A stretch of 64,000 nt of DNA, from positions 39,234-103,233 of the forward strand of contig CANQSF010000006.1 of NCBI GenBank assembly GCA_947626345.1, written 5' to 3'. The notes under the pieces are model-generated. The model was not told where the DNA came from and made no database searches. It saw only the letters and a program-made list of their open reading frames with translations. Positions within the stretch are counted from its first letter, which is position 1. Each line of letters opens with the position of its first letter. The DNA is from an uncultured Oscillospiraceae bacterium. GTDB lineage: Bacteria > Bacillota > Clostridia > Oscillospirales > Oscillospiraceae. The position numbers and the translations under genes were made by a program. Positions 14,213 through 22,536 of the stretch are shown here, piece by piece.

Positions 14213-15574
14213 ATGATCCCGATCCCTCTACATGTAGATATGCTCCTGACCGCTCTCCGGCGGGCAGGCTGTCAGGCATACCCGGTGGGAGGCTGCGTGC
14301 GGGACAGCCTGCTGGGCCGGGAGCCGGCGGACTGGGACCTGGCCACGTCGGCGCTGCCGGAGCAGACCGAGGCGGCGCTGGCCGGGTACCGGCTGGTGGA
14401 GACCGGGCTGAAGCACGGCACCGTCACGGCGCTGACCGACGGCGGACCGGTGGAGATCACCACCTTCCGCACCGACGGGGCGTATCATGACGGCCGCCAC
14501 CCGGACCGGGTGGCCTTCGTGCCCTCCCTGGAGGAGGACCTGGCCCGGCGGGACTTCACCGTCAACGCCATGGCCCTGGCCCCGGACGGGACGGTCATCG
14601 ACCTCTATGGCGGCCGGGAGGATCTGGCTGCGGGGCTCATCCGCTGCGTGGGGGAGCCGTCCAGGCGGTTCGGGGAGGACGCGCTGCGCATCCTGCGGGC
14701 GCTGCGGTTCGCCTCCAAGCTGGACTTCGCCATCGAGCCGGAGACCGCCCGCCGCGCCCTGGCAGACCGGGCGCTGCTTGACCGGGTGTCTCGGGAGCGG
14801 GTGATGGCGGAGCTTTCAGGCATCCTCACCGGCCCGGGGGCCGGGCGGGTGCTGCGGCAGTACGGGCCGGTGATTTTCCAGGTGATCCCGGAGCTGGCCC
14901 CCCAGGCGGGATTTGACCAGAAAAATCCCAATCACATCCACGACATATGGACCCATACCACCATGGCGGTGGACGCTGTGGAGGCCGATCCGGTGCTGCG
15001 GCTGACCATGCTGCTGCACGACGTGGGCAAGCCGGCGGCCTTTTTCACGGATGAGGCGGGCGTGGGCCACTTTTACGGCCATGCTAAGATCGGCGCGGAG
15101 ATGGCGGACGATATCCTGCTGCGGCTGCGGTGCAGCGGCGAGATGCGCCGGCAGGTGGTCACCTTCATCACCTGGCACGACATCGAGCCGCCCGGGACAA
15201 AAAAGGCCATGGCCCGGCTGGCGGCCAAGCTGGGCGAGGACACGGTCCGGCGGCTGATCCAGTGCTGGCGGGCGGACAGTGCCGACCGGGCCCCGGCGGT
15301 GCGGGAGCGGAACCTGGCGGTCATCGCCCGGTCGGAGCAGGCGCTGGAGCAGGCCCTGGCGGGGGAGGAGCGGTGCTTCTCCCTGCGTGATCTGGCGGTG
15401 GACGGCCGGGACATCATGGCCCTGGGGGTGCCGGAGGGGCCGGCGGTGGGCAGGGTGTTGAAAGCGCTGTTCGGCCGGGTGCTGGACGGGGAGCTGGCCA
15501 ACCGGCGGGAGGAGCTGCTGGCGGCCGCCCGGGATATAACAGAGGATTGCAATCCGCAGAAGACAGATGTATAA
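14213..15574 (+). CDS. cca: CCA tRNA nucleotidyltransferase
   Basis: 453 residues, adds or repairs the 3' CCA of tRNAs. The class II nucleotidyltransferase head is evident: GGCVRDSLLGREPADWDLAT with the catalytic D-x-D, then RRDFTVNAMA and RRFGEDALRILRALRFA. An HD domain follows (MLLHDVGKP; TFITWHD). The HD region makes the CCA-adding versus poly(A) polymerase assignment somewhat family-dependent, but length and motifs fit the clostridial CCA enzyme. The start at 14213 is chosen by similarity; no strong ribosome site is visible, so an ATG at 14237 remains possible. Confidence 0.88.
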   Translation: MIPIPLHVDMLLTALRRAGCQAYPVGGCVRDSLLGREPADWDLATSALPEQTEAALAGYRLVETGLKHGTVTALTDGGPVEITTFRTDGAYHDGRHPDRVAFVPSLEEDLARRDFTVNAMALAPDGTVIDLYGGREDLAAGLIRCVGEPSRRFGEDALRILRALRFASKLDFAIEPETARRALADRALLDRVSRERVMAELSGILTGPGAGRVLRQYGPVIFQVIPELAPQAGFDQKNPNHIHDIWTHTTMAVDAVEADPVLRLTMLLHDVGKPAAFFTDEAGVGHFYGHAKIGAEMADDILLRLRCSGEMRRQVVTFITWHDIEPPGTKKAMARLAAKLGEDTVRRLIQCWRADSADRAPAVRERNLAVIARSEQALEQALAGEERCFSLRDLAVDGRDIMALGVPEGPAVGRVLKALFGRVLDGELANRREELLAAARDITEDCNPQKTDV

Positions 15575-15609
15575 TCTAAAAGTAAATTTATTCCAAGGAG
15601 TGGATCGTT

Positions 15610-16452
15610 TTGAACATCCGTATCACGGCTGACAGTACCTGCGATCTGACAGAGCAGATCGTGGCGGAGCGGAACATCACCGTCGTTCCCCTGACGGTGA
15701 GCTGCGCCGGGGAGAGCTACAAGGACGGCACGGAGATCGTCCCGGACCAGCTGTATGAAAAGATCGCCGCCTCCGGCCAGCTGGCCCAGACCTCGGCGGT
15801 GAACGTGCAGGACTATCTGGACCTGTTCGGCGCGCTGCTGAAAAGCTGCGACGCCATCGTCCACTTCACCATCAGCGCCGACATGTCCGCCTGCTACCAG
15901 AACGCCTGCATCGCCGCTCAGGAGCTGGGGAACGTGTACGTGGTGGACAGCCGGAACCTGTCCACCGGCATCGGCCATCTGGTGCTGGACGCCTGCGACA
16001 TGGCGGCGGCGGGGACGGACCCGGCGGACATCCAGCGGGCCCTGGAGGCCAAGCGGGAGAAGCTGGACGTCAGCTTCGTGGTGGACACCCTGGAGTATCT
16101 GCGCCGGGGCGGCCGCTGCAGCGCCCTGGCGGCCATGGGGGCCAACCTGCTGAAGCTGCACCCCTGCATCTACGTCAAGGACGGGCAGATGGGAGTGGGC
16201 AAGAAATACCGGGGAAAGCTCATCGAGTGCATCAGCGCCTACGTGAAGGACCGGCTGGCGGATATGGACAGCGTGGACACCCGCCGGATCTTCATCACCG
16301 ACTCCGGCGTCAGCCAGGAGTGCCGGGACGCGGCGGAGCAGGCCGTGCGCCAGATGGGCCATTTCGATGAGATCATCCATACCCGGGCCGGCTGCACCGT
16401 TTCCTGCCACTGCGGGCCAGGGACGCTGGGCGTGCTGTTTTACCGCAAGTAA
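15610..16452 (+). CDS. DegV family fatty-acid-binding protein
   Basis: 280 residues in the two-domain DegV fold. N-terminal ITADSTCDL, the lipid-head-group TSA and SA-S segments, VDTLEYLRRGGRC in the middle, and a final HCGPGTLGV are diagnostic. Members bind a fatty acid and, in some Firmicutes (FakB), present it to the fatty acid kinase FakA; no fakA is adjacent. TTG start with AAGGAG 9 bases upstream. A second, more distant DegV paralogue lies at 35163, which fits multiple FakB-like carriers of different chain preference (inference). Confidence 0.9.
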   Translation: MNIRITADSTCDLTEQIVAERNITVVPLTVSCAGESYKDGTEIVPDQLYEKIAASGQLAQTSAVNVQDYLDLFGALLKSCDAIVHFTISADMSACYQNACIAAQELGNVYVVDSRNLSTGIGHLVLDACDMAAAGTDPADIQRALEAKREKLDVSFVVDTLEYLRRGGRCSALAAMGANLLKLHPCIYVKDGQMGVGKKYRGKLIECISAYVKDRLADMDSVDTRRIFITDSGVSQECRDAAEQAVRQMGHFDEIIHTRAGCTVSCHCGPGTLGVLFYRK

Positions 16453-16539
16453 AAAAACGCCGCGTTTTTCCGGAGCGGGGCGCTGTCGAAGGCGGGGGAG
16501 AGCCGTCGGACCTTTTCTGGGATATTTCAAAAATAGGGC

Positions 16540-16568
16540 TTGTATTCTTGGGTGAACTATATTATACT
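16540..16568 (+). promoter_or_regulatory. Near-consensus promoter of the coiled-coil gene
   Basis: TTGTAT, 17-bp spacer and TATACT in an AT-rich island, followed by an AAAGGAGG ribosome site 9 bases before the start codon. This is among the strongest expression signals in the window. Confidence 0.75.
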
Positions 16569-16612
16569 TTTGCCGTGGATCATTTGGATATCCTGAAAGG
16601 AGGATATATTTT

Positions 16613-16948
16613 ATGCCCAGGCCGAAGGGAAGCAAAAACAAAAAATCTATTCAGAACGTCAGCCAGGTAGAGGAGAAGATCGCCGCCCAGCTGGAGGCGA
16701 AAAAAGCGCTGGAGACGGAGCAGGCGGAGATCCTGGCCGCCATCGAGGGGCAGAAGCAGCTGCTCAAGGCCAACAAAAAGGCCATCCGCGCCGCGGACAA
16801 GGCCCTCGTGGAGCTGGAGGCGAAGAAGGCGGAGGCCGCGGCCATCGCCGACGCCGCCGCCCAGAAGGTGGAGATCGAAAAGGTGGTCACAAAGCTGGTC
16901 AGCAGCGGCAGGAGCGCCGACGAGATCCTGGAGATGCTCAAAAAATAG
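16613..16948 (+). CDS. Small coiled-coil protein with AT-hook-like N-terminus
   Basis: 111 residues. The N-terminus MPRPKGSKNKK resembles an AT-hook (RP-G core with flanking lysines). Residues about 20-90 are an uninterrupted amphipathic helix rich in Ala, Glu and Lys, with heptad spacing typical of a coiled coil. A short C-terminal helix (SGRSADEILEMLKK) closes the protein. No catalytic motif. A strong promoter, an ideal ribosome site and a terminator suggest abundant monocistronic expression. A DNA-binding or nucleoid-associated role is inference from the hook-like motif; I do not recognise a named family. Confidence 0.8.
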   Translation: MPRPKGSKNKKSIQNVSQVEEKIAAQLEAKKALETEQAEILAAIEGQKQLLKANKKAIRAADKALVELEAKKAEAAAIADAAAQKVEIEKVVTKLVSSGRSADEILEMLKK

Positions 16949-16960
16949 TTTTTGGACGAG

Positions 16961-16991
16961 CCGCCTCCCCCGTCAGAGGGAGGCGGTTTTC
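16961..16991 (+). terminator. Rho-independent terminator
   Basis: 9-bp GC-rich stem (16961-16969 with 16978-16986) followed by TTTTCT, between the coiled-coil gene and the HAD gene. Confidence 0.7.
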
Positions 16992-17008
16992 TATGAGGAG
17001 GGACCGGG

Positions 17009-17731
17009 ATGGAGCGGCTGCTGGCAGGGAAAAGGGCGGTGCTGTTCGACCTGGACGGGACGCTGGTGGACTCCATCGGCGTCTGGAACGAGGCGGATGA
17101 GCGTCTGGCCCGGGAGCTGACCGGCTCCGCCCCCGACCGGGCGGAGATACGGGCGCTGCGGGAGGGCGCGCTGCGCCGGTTCCGGGGCGAGCCGGAGCCC
17201 TATTACTGCTACTGCGCGCTTTTGAAGGAGCGCTACGGCACGGACCTGACGGCCCGGCAGCTGCAGCAGCGCCGGCAGGCCATCGCCGCCGAGTTGCTGG
17301 AGCGGGTGGATTACCGGCCCGGGGCGGACGTGCTCCTGCGCGCGCTGAAGGGGCGGGGCTATGCGCTGGCGCTGGCCACCACCGGCCGGCGGAGCAGCCT
17401 GGATATCTACCGGAGAAAAAACAAAAATATCATGGAAAAGGCGCCCATCGACCGGGTATTCGACCGGGTCTATACCTGCGAGGACGTGGGGCGGATCAAG
17501 CCGGACCCGGAGGTATATCTGCGGGCCATGGCGGACATGGGCCTGCGGGCGGAGCAGTGCCTGGTGTTCGAGGACTCCCTGGCGGGGGTCCAGGCCGCCA
17601 AGGCGGCGGGGATCGAGACCGTGGCGGTGTACGAGCGGCACTCCGACCCGGACCGGGAGGCCATCAACGCCCTGGCGGACTGGCAGGCGGCGGACCATCC
17701 GGCGGTGCTGGCGGCGCTGGGTCTGGGATGA
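17009..17731 (+). CDS. HAD superfamily phosphatase
   Basis: 240 residues. HAD motifs are complete: motif I VLFDLDGTLVDS (residues about 10-21, nucleophile and acid/base Asp), motif II ATTGRRSS, motif III Lys in RIKPDPEVY and motif IV VFEDSLAGVQAA. A helical cap lies between motifs I and II, as in beta-phosphoglucomutase or phosphoglycolate phosphatase subfamily IA proteins. The substrate cannot be predicted from these motifs. GGAGGGA lies ~8 bases before the ATG. The next gene begins from its own promoter within 15 bases of the stop. Confidence 0.85.
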   Translation: MERLLAGKRAVLFDLDGTLVDSIGVWNEADERLARELTGSAPDRAEIRALREGALRRFRGEPEPYYCYCALLKERYGTDLTARQLQQRRQAIAAELLERVDYRPGADVLLRALKGRGYALALATTGRRSSLDIYRRKNKNIMEKAPIDRVFDRVYTCEDVGRIKPDPEVYLRAMADMGLRAEQCLVFEDSLAGVQAAKAAGIETVAVYERHSDPDREAINALADWQAADHPAVLAALGLG

Positions 17732-17745
17732 ACGACAGTTTCCGG

Positions 17746-17773
17746 TTGCTTTTTCCGATTTTTGCGCTATACT
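17746..17773 (+). promoter_or_regulatory. Promoter of the VanZ-like gene, close to the start codon
   Basis: TTGCTT, 16-bp spacer and TATACT. The -10 box ends 8 bases before the ATG, leaving room for at most a 1-3 base leader. Confidence 0.55.
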
Positions 17774-17781
17774 GATTGCCT

Positions 17782-18276
17782 ATGGAAAAACGAGGGAACA
17801 AACGGATCATTTGGGCGCTGTTCGCCCTGTACTGCGTGGCGATGGCGTGGCTGCTGTTCGGCCAGCGGCTGGGACAGGGCCAGCCGGACTATTACTGGGG
17901 GGAGCTGTCCGCCCGGATGAACCTCACCCCCGGGCGCACCATCCGCCACTTCCTGGCGCTGATCCTCCAGTCCGGCAGCGGGCTGCTGATCCGCTCGGCG
18001 GCGGTGAATCTGGCGGGGAACGTGGGGGTGTTCGTGCCCATGGGGCTGTTTTTGCCCCTGCTGTGGCCGCCCGCCCGCCGGTACTGGCTGGCGGCGCTGA
18101 TCATGGCGGCGGCGGTGACGGCGGTGGAGCTCGTCCAGCTAGCCACCCACCTGGGGGTGTGCGACGTGGACGATCTGATCCTGAACCTGGCGGGCGGCTC
18201 CATAGGCTACGGGCTGTACGCGATCTTTTCCCGCCGGCGGGGCGGCCGCGCCGGGAAAGAGCAGACGAAAACGTGA
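17782..18276 (+). CDS. VanZ-like membrane protein
   Basis: 164 residues with about four transmembrane helices (first at residues about 8-27). The VanZ-like features are NLAGNVGVFVPMGLFLPLL and AVELVQLATHLGVCDVDDLILNLAGGSIGYGLY, where the D-x-D-D-x-I-x-N segment is the family hallmark. VanZ from vancomycin-resistance clusters gives low-level teicoplanin resistance, but most chromosomal homologues have no established role. The ATG at 17782 is chosen because an in-frame TTG at 17776 would lie upstream of the predicted transcription start. There is no ribosome site, so translation may be leaderless. Confidence 0.85.
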   Translation: MEKRGNKRIIWALFALYCVAMAWLLFGQRLGQGQPDYYWGELSARMNLTPGRTIRHFLALILQSGSGLLIRSAAVNLAGNVGVFVPMGLFLPLLWPPARRYWLAALIMAAAVTAVELVQLATHLGVCDVDDLILNLAGGSIGYGLYAIFSRRRGGRAGKEQTKT

Positions 18277-18283
18277 CCTGCCC

Positions 18284-18312
18284 TTGCGGGAGCGGGACAG
18301 GTGTGATACAAT
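18284..18312 (+). promoter_or_regulatory. Promoter of the thioredoxin-valS operon
   Basis: TTGCGG, 17-bp spacer and TACAAT immediately after the VanZ-like stop codon. Confidence 0.6.
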
Positions 18313-18360
18313 ATTTGACCGGCGAAAAAACGGACAACGGAACGAGAAGGAGCGATACGA

Positions 18361-18663
18361 ATGAGCGTTGCGGCGCTGACGAAGGACAGCTTTGACGGGG
18401 CGGTGGCCTCCGGCACCACCCTGGTGGACTTCTGGGCGGTATGGTGCGGCCCCTGCAGGATGCAGAGCCCGGTGGTGGACGCCTTCGCGGGAGCCCACCC
18501 CGAGGTGAAGGTGTGCAAGGTGAACGTGGACGAGGAGCCGGAGCTGGCCATTCGGTTCGGGATCATGAGCATCCCCACCCTGATGGTGTTCCGGGACGGC
18601 CAGGTCTATAAAAAGACGGTGGGCCTGTCCAGGCTGGAAGAGATAGAGGAGATGTGCCGATGA
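18361..18663 (+). CDS. trxA: Thioredoxin
   Basis: 100 residues, the standard thioredoxin length. The active site WCGPC places the redox cysteines at 29 and 32; the cis-proline SIPT is at about residue 73, and FRDGQ follows. It reduces cytosolic protein disulfides, with thioredoxin reductase encoded elsewhere. GAAGGAG lies ~8 bases upstream of the ATG. The stop codon overlaps the valS start (ATGA), so the redox protein and the synthetase are co-translated. That pairing has no obvious functional meaning. Symbol assigned by family, since other thioredoxins may exist in the genome. Confidence 0.93.
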   Translation: MSVAALTKDSFDGAVASGTTLVDFWAVWCGPCRMQSPVVDAFAGAHPEVKVCKVNVDEEPELAIRFGIMSIPTLMVFRDGQVYKKTVGLSRLEEIEEMCR

Positions 18664-21269
18664 GAGAGCTGCCCAAACAGTACGACCCCAAGCAGGTCGA
18701 GAAGAAAATTTACCAGCAGTGGCTGGACGGCGGGTATTTCCACGCCCAGCGCGACCCGGCGAAGAAGCCCTTCACCATCGTCATCCCGCCCCCCAACGTG
18801 ACGGGCCAGCTGCACCTGGGCCACGCCGTGGACGAGACCATCCAGGACGTGCTCATCCGCTACAAGCGGATGAAGGGCTATTCCGCCCTGTGGCTGCCGG
18901 GCTATGACCACGCGGGCATCGCCACCCAGATCAAGGTGGAGGAGAACCTGCGCGTCAACGAGGGCCTGACCCGCTTCGACCTGGGCCGGGAGAAATTCCT
19001 GGACCGGGTGTGGGACTGGAAGAACAAATACGGCGACCGGATCGTGGAGCAGCTGAAGACCCTGGGCTCCTCCTGCGACTGGGACCGCCAGCGCTTCACC
19101 ATGGACGAGGGCTGCTCCAAGGCGGTGCGGGAGGTGTTCTGCTCGCTGTATGAAAAGGGCCTCATCTACAAGGGCAAGCGGATCATCAACTGGTGCCCCC
19201 ACTGCACCACCGCCCTCAGCGACGCGGAGGTGGAATATGAGGAGAAGCCCGGCCACTTGTGGCACATCCGCTATCCCTTGACCGACGGCAGCGGCGAGGT
19301 GGTGGTGGCCACCACCCGGCCGGAGACCATGCTGGGCGACACCGGCGTGGCGGTGAATCCCGCCGACGAGCGGTATAAGGACATCGTGGGCAAGACCTGC
19401 ATCCTGCCCCTGGTGGGCCGGGAAATGCCCATCGTGGCGGACGAATATGTGGACATGGCCTTCGGCACCGGCTGCGTGAAGATGACCCCCTGCCACGACC
19501 CCAACGACTTCGAGGTGGGCCTGCGCCATAACTTGGAGCAGATCCTGGTCATCGACGACAACGGCTGCATCATCAACGGCGGCAAGTATAACGGCCTGGA
19601 CCGGTACGAGGCCCGGAAAGTCATCTTGAAGGACCTGGAGGAGCAGGGCTACCTTGTGAAGGTGGAGGATTACGTACATAACGTGGGCACCTGCTACCGC
19701 TGCCACAGCGACGTGGAGCCCCTGGCCAGCGACCAGTGGTTCGTGAAGATGGAGCCCCTGGCCAAGGAAGCCATCCGGGTGGTGGAGGACGGCACCATCC
19801 AGTTCGTGCCCGACCGGTTCGCCAAGACGTACCTCAACTGGATGCACAACGTCCGGGACTGGTGCATCAGCCGGCAGCTGTGGTGGGGCCACCAGATACC
19901 CGCCTGGTACTGCGCCGACTGCGGCCACGTCACCGTTTCCCGCGAGGACGCCTGCCAGTGCGAGAAGTGCGGTTCCAAGAACATCACCCGGGACCCGGAC
20001 GTGCTGGACACCTGGTTCAGCTCCGCCCTGTGGCCCTTCTCCACCCTGGGCTGGCCGGATAAGACGGAGGACCTGGAGTACTTCTATCCCACGGACGTGC
20101 TGGTCACCGGCTACGACATCATCTTCTTCTGGGTGGCCCGGATGATCTTCTCCGGCATGGAGCACATGAAAAAGGAGCCCTTCAAGACCGTGCTCATCCA
20201 CGGCCTTGTCCGGGACCCCCACGGCAAGAAGATGTCCAAATCCGCCGGCAACGGCGTGGACCCCATCGAGGTCATCGACCAGTACGGCGCGGACGCCCTG
20301 CGCTTCAACCTCATCACCGGCAACTCCCCCGGCAACGACATGCGCTTTTACGTGGAGCGGTGCGAGGCCATGCGCAACTTCGCCAACAAGCTGTGGAACG
20401 CCGCCCGGTACGTGATGATGAACCTGACGGTGTCCGACGCCGCCCTGCCGGCAGAGCTGAAGCTGGAGGACAAGTGGATCCTCTCCAAGCTCCAGGGGCT
20501 CATCGCCGAGGTCAACGACAACTTCGACAAGTATGAGCTGGGCCTGGCGGCCACGAAGATCTACGACTTCATCTGGGACAGCTTCTGCGACTGGTACATC
20601 GAGCTGACCAAGCCCAGGCTCCGCGCCGGGGACGAGAGCGCCCAGCGGGTGCTGCTGTACGTGCTCACCGACATCCTGCGGCTGCTGCACCCCTTCATGC
20701 CCTTCATCACCGAGGAGATCTACGGCGCGCTGCCCCACGAGGGGGAGGCCCTCATCGTGGAGACCTACCCCGAGTTCAACGAGGCGTTGTCCTTCCCCGG
20801 GGAGGAGGCGGATTTCGAGTCCGTCATGGCCGCGGTGAAGGCGGTGCGCAGCCGCCGGGCGGAGATGAACGTGCCGCCCTCCAAGCGGCCCCACATCACC
20901 CTGGTCACGGACAAGACGGAGGTGTTCCGGGCCGGCACGGTGTATATGGCCAACCTGGCCAGCGCCGGGGCGGTGAACGTCACCGCGGACGCCCCAGCCG
21001 ATACCGCCGGCATGGTGACGGTGGTCACCGGCGACGCCACGATCTATATGCCCATGGCGGAGCTGGTGGACCTGGCCAAGGAGCGGGAGCGCATCGAAAA
21101 GGAGCTGGCCAAGGCGGAGCAGGACATCGCCAACCAGGAGCGGAAACTGGCCAACGAGAGCTTCGTCTCCCGGGCCCCCGAGCGGGTGGTGGCCGCCGAG
21201 CGGGAGAAGCTGGCCAAGGCCCAGGCCCTGGCGGCCAACCTCACCGAGAGCCTGAAAAATCTGGGGTAA
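18660..21269 (+). CDS. valS: Valyl-tRNA synthetase
   Basis: 869 residues, full length for bacterial ValRS. Class I signatures are present: [13 protein letters not shown] (HIGH motif, about residues 43-55) and [13 protein letters not shown] (KMSKS). The CP1 editing domain is marked by [18 protein letters not shown] and carries CxxC pairs in zinc-like knuckles (CHSD, CADCGH with CEKCGS). The C-terminal ~65 residues ([16 protein letters not shown]...) form the tRNA-binding coiled coil. The ATG overlaps the thioredoxin stop codon. No T-box element is seen, because the operon promoter lies only ~50 bases before trxA. Confidence 0.97.
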   Translation: MRELPKQYDPKQVEKKIYQQWLDGGYFHAQRDPAKKPFTIVIPPPNVTGQLHLGHAVDETIQDVLIRYKRMKGYSALWLPGYDHAGIATQIKVEENLRVNEGLTRFDLGREKFLDRVWDWKNKYGDRIVEQLKTLGSSCDWDRQRFTMDEGCSKAVREVFCSLYEKGLIYKGKRIINWCPHCTTALSDAEVEYEEKPGHLWHIRYPLTDGSGEVVVATTRPETMLGDTGVAVNPADERYKDIVGKTCILPLVGREMPIVADEYVDMAFGTGCVKMTPCHDPNDFEVGLRHNLEQILVIDDNGCIINGGKYNGLDRYEARKVILKDLEEQGYLVKVEDYVHNVGTCYRCHSDVEPLASDQWFVKMEPLAKEAIRVVEDGTIQFVPDRFAKTYLNWMHNVRDWCISRQLWWGHQIPAWYCADCGHVTVSREDACQCEKCGSKNITRDPDVLDTWFSSALWPFSTLGWPDKTEDLEYFYPTDVLVTGYDIIFFWVARMIFSGMEHMKKEPFKTVLIHGLVRDPHGKKMSKSAGNGVDPIEVIDQYGADALRFNLITGNSPGNDMRFYVERCEAMRNFANKLWNAARYVMMNLTVSDAALPAELKLEDKWILSKLQGLIAEVNDNFDKYELGLAATKIYDFIWDSFCDWYIELTKPRLRAGDESAQRVLLYVLTDILRLLHPFMPFITEEIYGALPHEGEALIVETYPEFNEALSFPGEEADFESVMAAVKAVRSRRAEMNVPPSKRPHITLVTDKTEVFRAGTVYMANLASAGAVNVTADAPADTAGMVTVVTGDATIYMPMAELVDLAKERERIEKELAKAEQDIANQERKLANESFVSRAPERVVAAEREKLAKAQALAANLTESLKNLG

Positions 21270-21283
21270 GACAGCAAAAAACG

Positions 21284-21318
21284 ACGGGTCTGCCGCATCC
21301 AGCGGCAGACCCGTTTTC
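21284..21318 (+). terminator. Rho-independent terminator after valS
   Basis: Perfect 13-bp stem (21284-21296 with 21302-21314) and a 5-base loop followed by TTTTCG. Confidence 0.8.
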
Positions 21319-21340
21319 GCGTGGCTGCCAGGCTTTATTA

Positions 21341-21405
21341 CAATCCCTCAGTCAGCGCTTCGCGCTGCCAGCCCCCTTTGCACAAGGGGGCCTTCGATAA
21401 GGTGC
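21341..21405 (+). repeat. Palindromic intergenic repeat, partial copy
   Basis: Begins CAATCCCTCAGTCAGCGCTT, contains the hairpins AGCGCTTCGCGCT and CCCCCTTTGCACAAGGGGG, and ends CCTTCGATAAGG. It is nearly identical, in the same orientation, to 21892-21957, so the two copies flank the XRE gene as direct repeats. Confidence 0.7.
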
Positions 21406-21415
21406 GCCTGCGGCG

Positions 21416-21754
21416 CTATTGCACTTCCCGCAGCAGCTCCTCCGGCGACAGGCCGTAAAGCTTGGCCAGGGCCATGAGATTGGTTGTGCTGGGGTCGGAC
21501 CGGCCGCTCTCCCACTTGCTCACCGCCTGGCGGCTGACGCTAAGCGTCTCCGCCACGAACTGCTGGGTCATGCCGCAGGCGATCCGGTGGCTCTTCAGCA
21601 CCTCGCCCAATGACCTGGCTGTCTCCTGTTTCTCCTTTCTCGCCGGCTCGGAGCGGATGTATTTGCGCAGCGCCTTGATCACCAGATAGAGGAGATAGCC
21701 GAACAGGGCAAGGACAGGGATATAGACGAGGACCAGGATCAGTGTGGAAAACAT
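21416..21754 (-). CDS. Membrane-anchored XRE-family regulator
   Basis: 112 residues. One N-terminal transmembrane helix (about 3-26), a basic linker rich in Lys, Arg and Glu, and a C-terminal Cro/CI-type helix-turn-helix (GMTQQFVAETLSVSRQAVSKWESGRSDPST, about residues 60-90 with the canonical Q-x-x-x-x-x-LxVSRQAVSKWE recognition pattern). The order is reversed relative to the usual HTH-first XRE proteins with C-terminal membrane helices. ATG chosen because GAAAGGAGG lies ~8 bases upstream. It may sense a membrane signal and act on DNA while tethered. Direct repeats flank the gene. Confidence 0.8.
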   Translation of the reverse strand: MFSTLILVLVYIPVLALFGYLLYLVIKALRKYIRSEPARKEKQETARSLGEVLKSHRIACGMTQQFVAETLSVSRQAVSKWESGRSDPSTTNLMALAKLYGLSPEELLREVQ

Positions 21755-21832
21755 ATCGCCGCCTCCTTTCTGACGGCAGTATACCAGACACATGCCGGTT
21801 GCGCCACCAACTATCCCGCAACCTGGGGGAAA

Positions 21833-21957
21833 AAGCCTCCCCTGTGTAAGGGGAGGTGTCGCGGCGAAGCCGCAACGGAGGGGTCGTCGACAATCCCTCC
21901 GTCAGCGCTTCGCGCTGCCAGCCCCCTTTGCACAAGGGGCCTTTCGATAAGGTGTGC
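21833..21957 (+). repeat. Composite palindromic intergenic repeat, full copy
   Basis: Left arm GCCTCCCCTGTGTAAGGGGAG, a GCGGCGAAGCCGC hairpin, the inner GGAGGGGTCGTCGACAATCCC inverted segment, an AGCGCTTCGCGCT hairpin and right arm CCCCTTTGCACAAGGGG. The same modules recur at 23557, 36026 and 39340, so this is a dispersed family in the genome. Confidence 0.75.
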
Positions 21958-21987
21958 ATCTTCGGCGCAAAAATTTTTCGTCCCCCG

Positions 21988-22016
21988 TGCAACCTTTTGC
22001 CCGGGCAGATCGTTTA
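21988..22016 (+). promoter_or_regulatory. Probable ECF-sigma promoter (autoregulation)
   Basis: TGCAAC followed after 17 bp by CGTTTA, close to the Bacillus sigma-M/V type pattern (TGAAAC-N16/17-CGTC). It lies ~38 bases upstream of the ECF sigma gene, so positive autoregulation is likely. Confidence 0.5.
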
Positions 22017-22053
22017 TGATACGAAGGGACCTTCACAAGACAAGGAGCGATCC

Positions 22054-22536
22054 ATGAGACTTTCAGCCGACCAGGCGTATGCAAAATATGCGGACCGGGT
22101 CTTCGCGGCGGCGTTTTCCGTGTGCCGGGACCGGGCGGACGCGGACGACGTGACCCAGGACACCTTCCTGCGCTATCTGTCCCGCCCCCGAGACTATGCC
22201 GACGAGGAGCACCTGCGGGCATGGCTGCTGCGGGTGGCCGTGAACCGGGCCCGGGATCTGAAGCGCGCCTTCTGGCGGCGCAGCCGGGCCCCCTGGGAGG
22301 AGACCATGGCGGAGCTGGCCTTCGATGAGCCCGCCGACGGCCGCCTGTTCGAGGCGGTGATGGGCCTGCCGGAGAAGTACCGCATCGCGGTGCACCTGCA
22401 CTACTACGAGGGCTATACCGTGGCGGAGATGGCGCGGCTGCTGTCCGTCCGGGAGGGCACGGTGAAGAGCTGGCTGGCGAGAGCAAGGACGCTCCTGAAA
22501 AACACCCTGATGGAGGAATGGAACGATGACGAATAA
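22054..22536 (+). CDS. ECF-type RNA polymerase sigma factor
   Basis: 160 residues with sigma region 2 (YAKYADRVFAAAFSV, DADDVTQDTFLRYLS and LRAWLLRVAVNRARDLKR, including the core-binding and -10 recognition helices) and region 4 (LPEKYRIAVHLHYYEGYTVAEMARLLSVREGTVKSWLARAR, the HTH for the -35). AAGGAG precedes the ATG. The next gene overlaps its end by 11 bases and encodes a membrane protein of the type expected for its anti-sigma factor. An ECF-like promoter lies upstream. The inducing stress and regulon are unknown. Confidence 0.92.
   Translation: MRLSADQAYAKYADRVFAAAFSVCRDRADADDVTQDTFLRYLSRPRDYADEEHLRAWLLRVAVNRARDLKRAFWRRSRAPWEETMAELAFDEPADGRLFEAVMGLPEKYRIAVHLHYYEGYTVAEMARLLSVREGTVKSWLARARTLLKNTLMEEWNDDE

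Noticed and set aside
18606..20894. A 762-codon frame antisense to valS
   Set aside because: Low-complexity His/Val/Gly composition, no ribosome site, and a conserved gene on the other strand.
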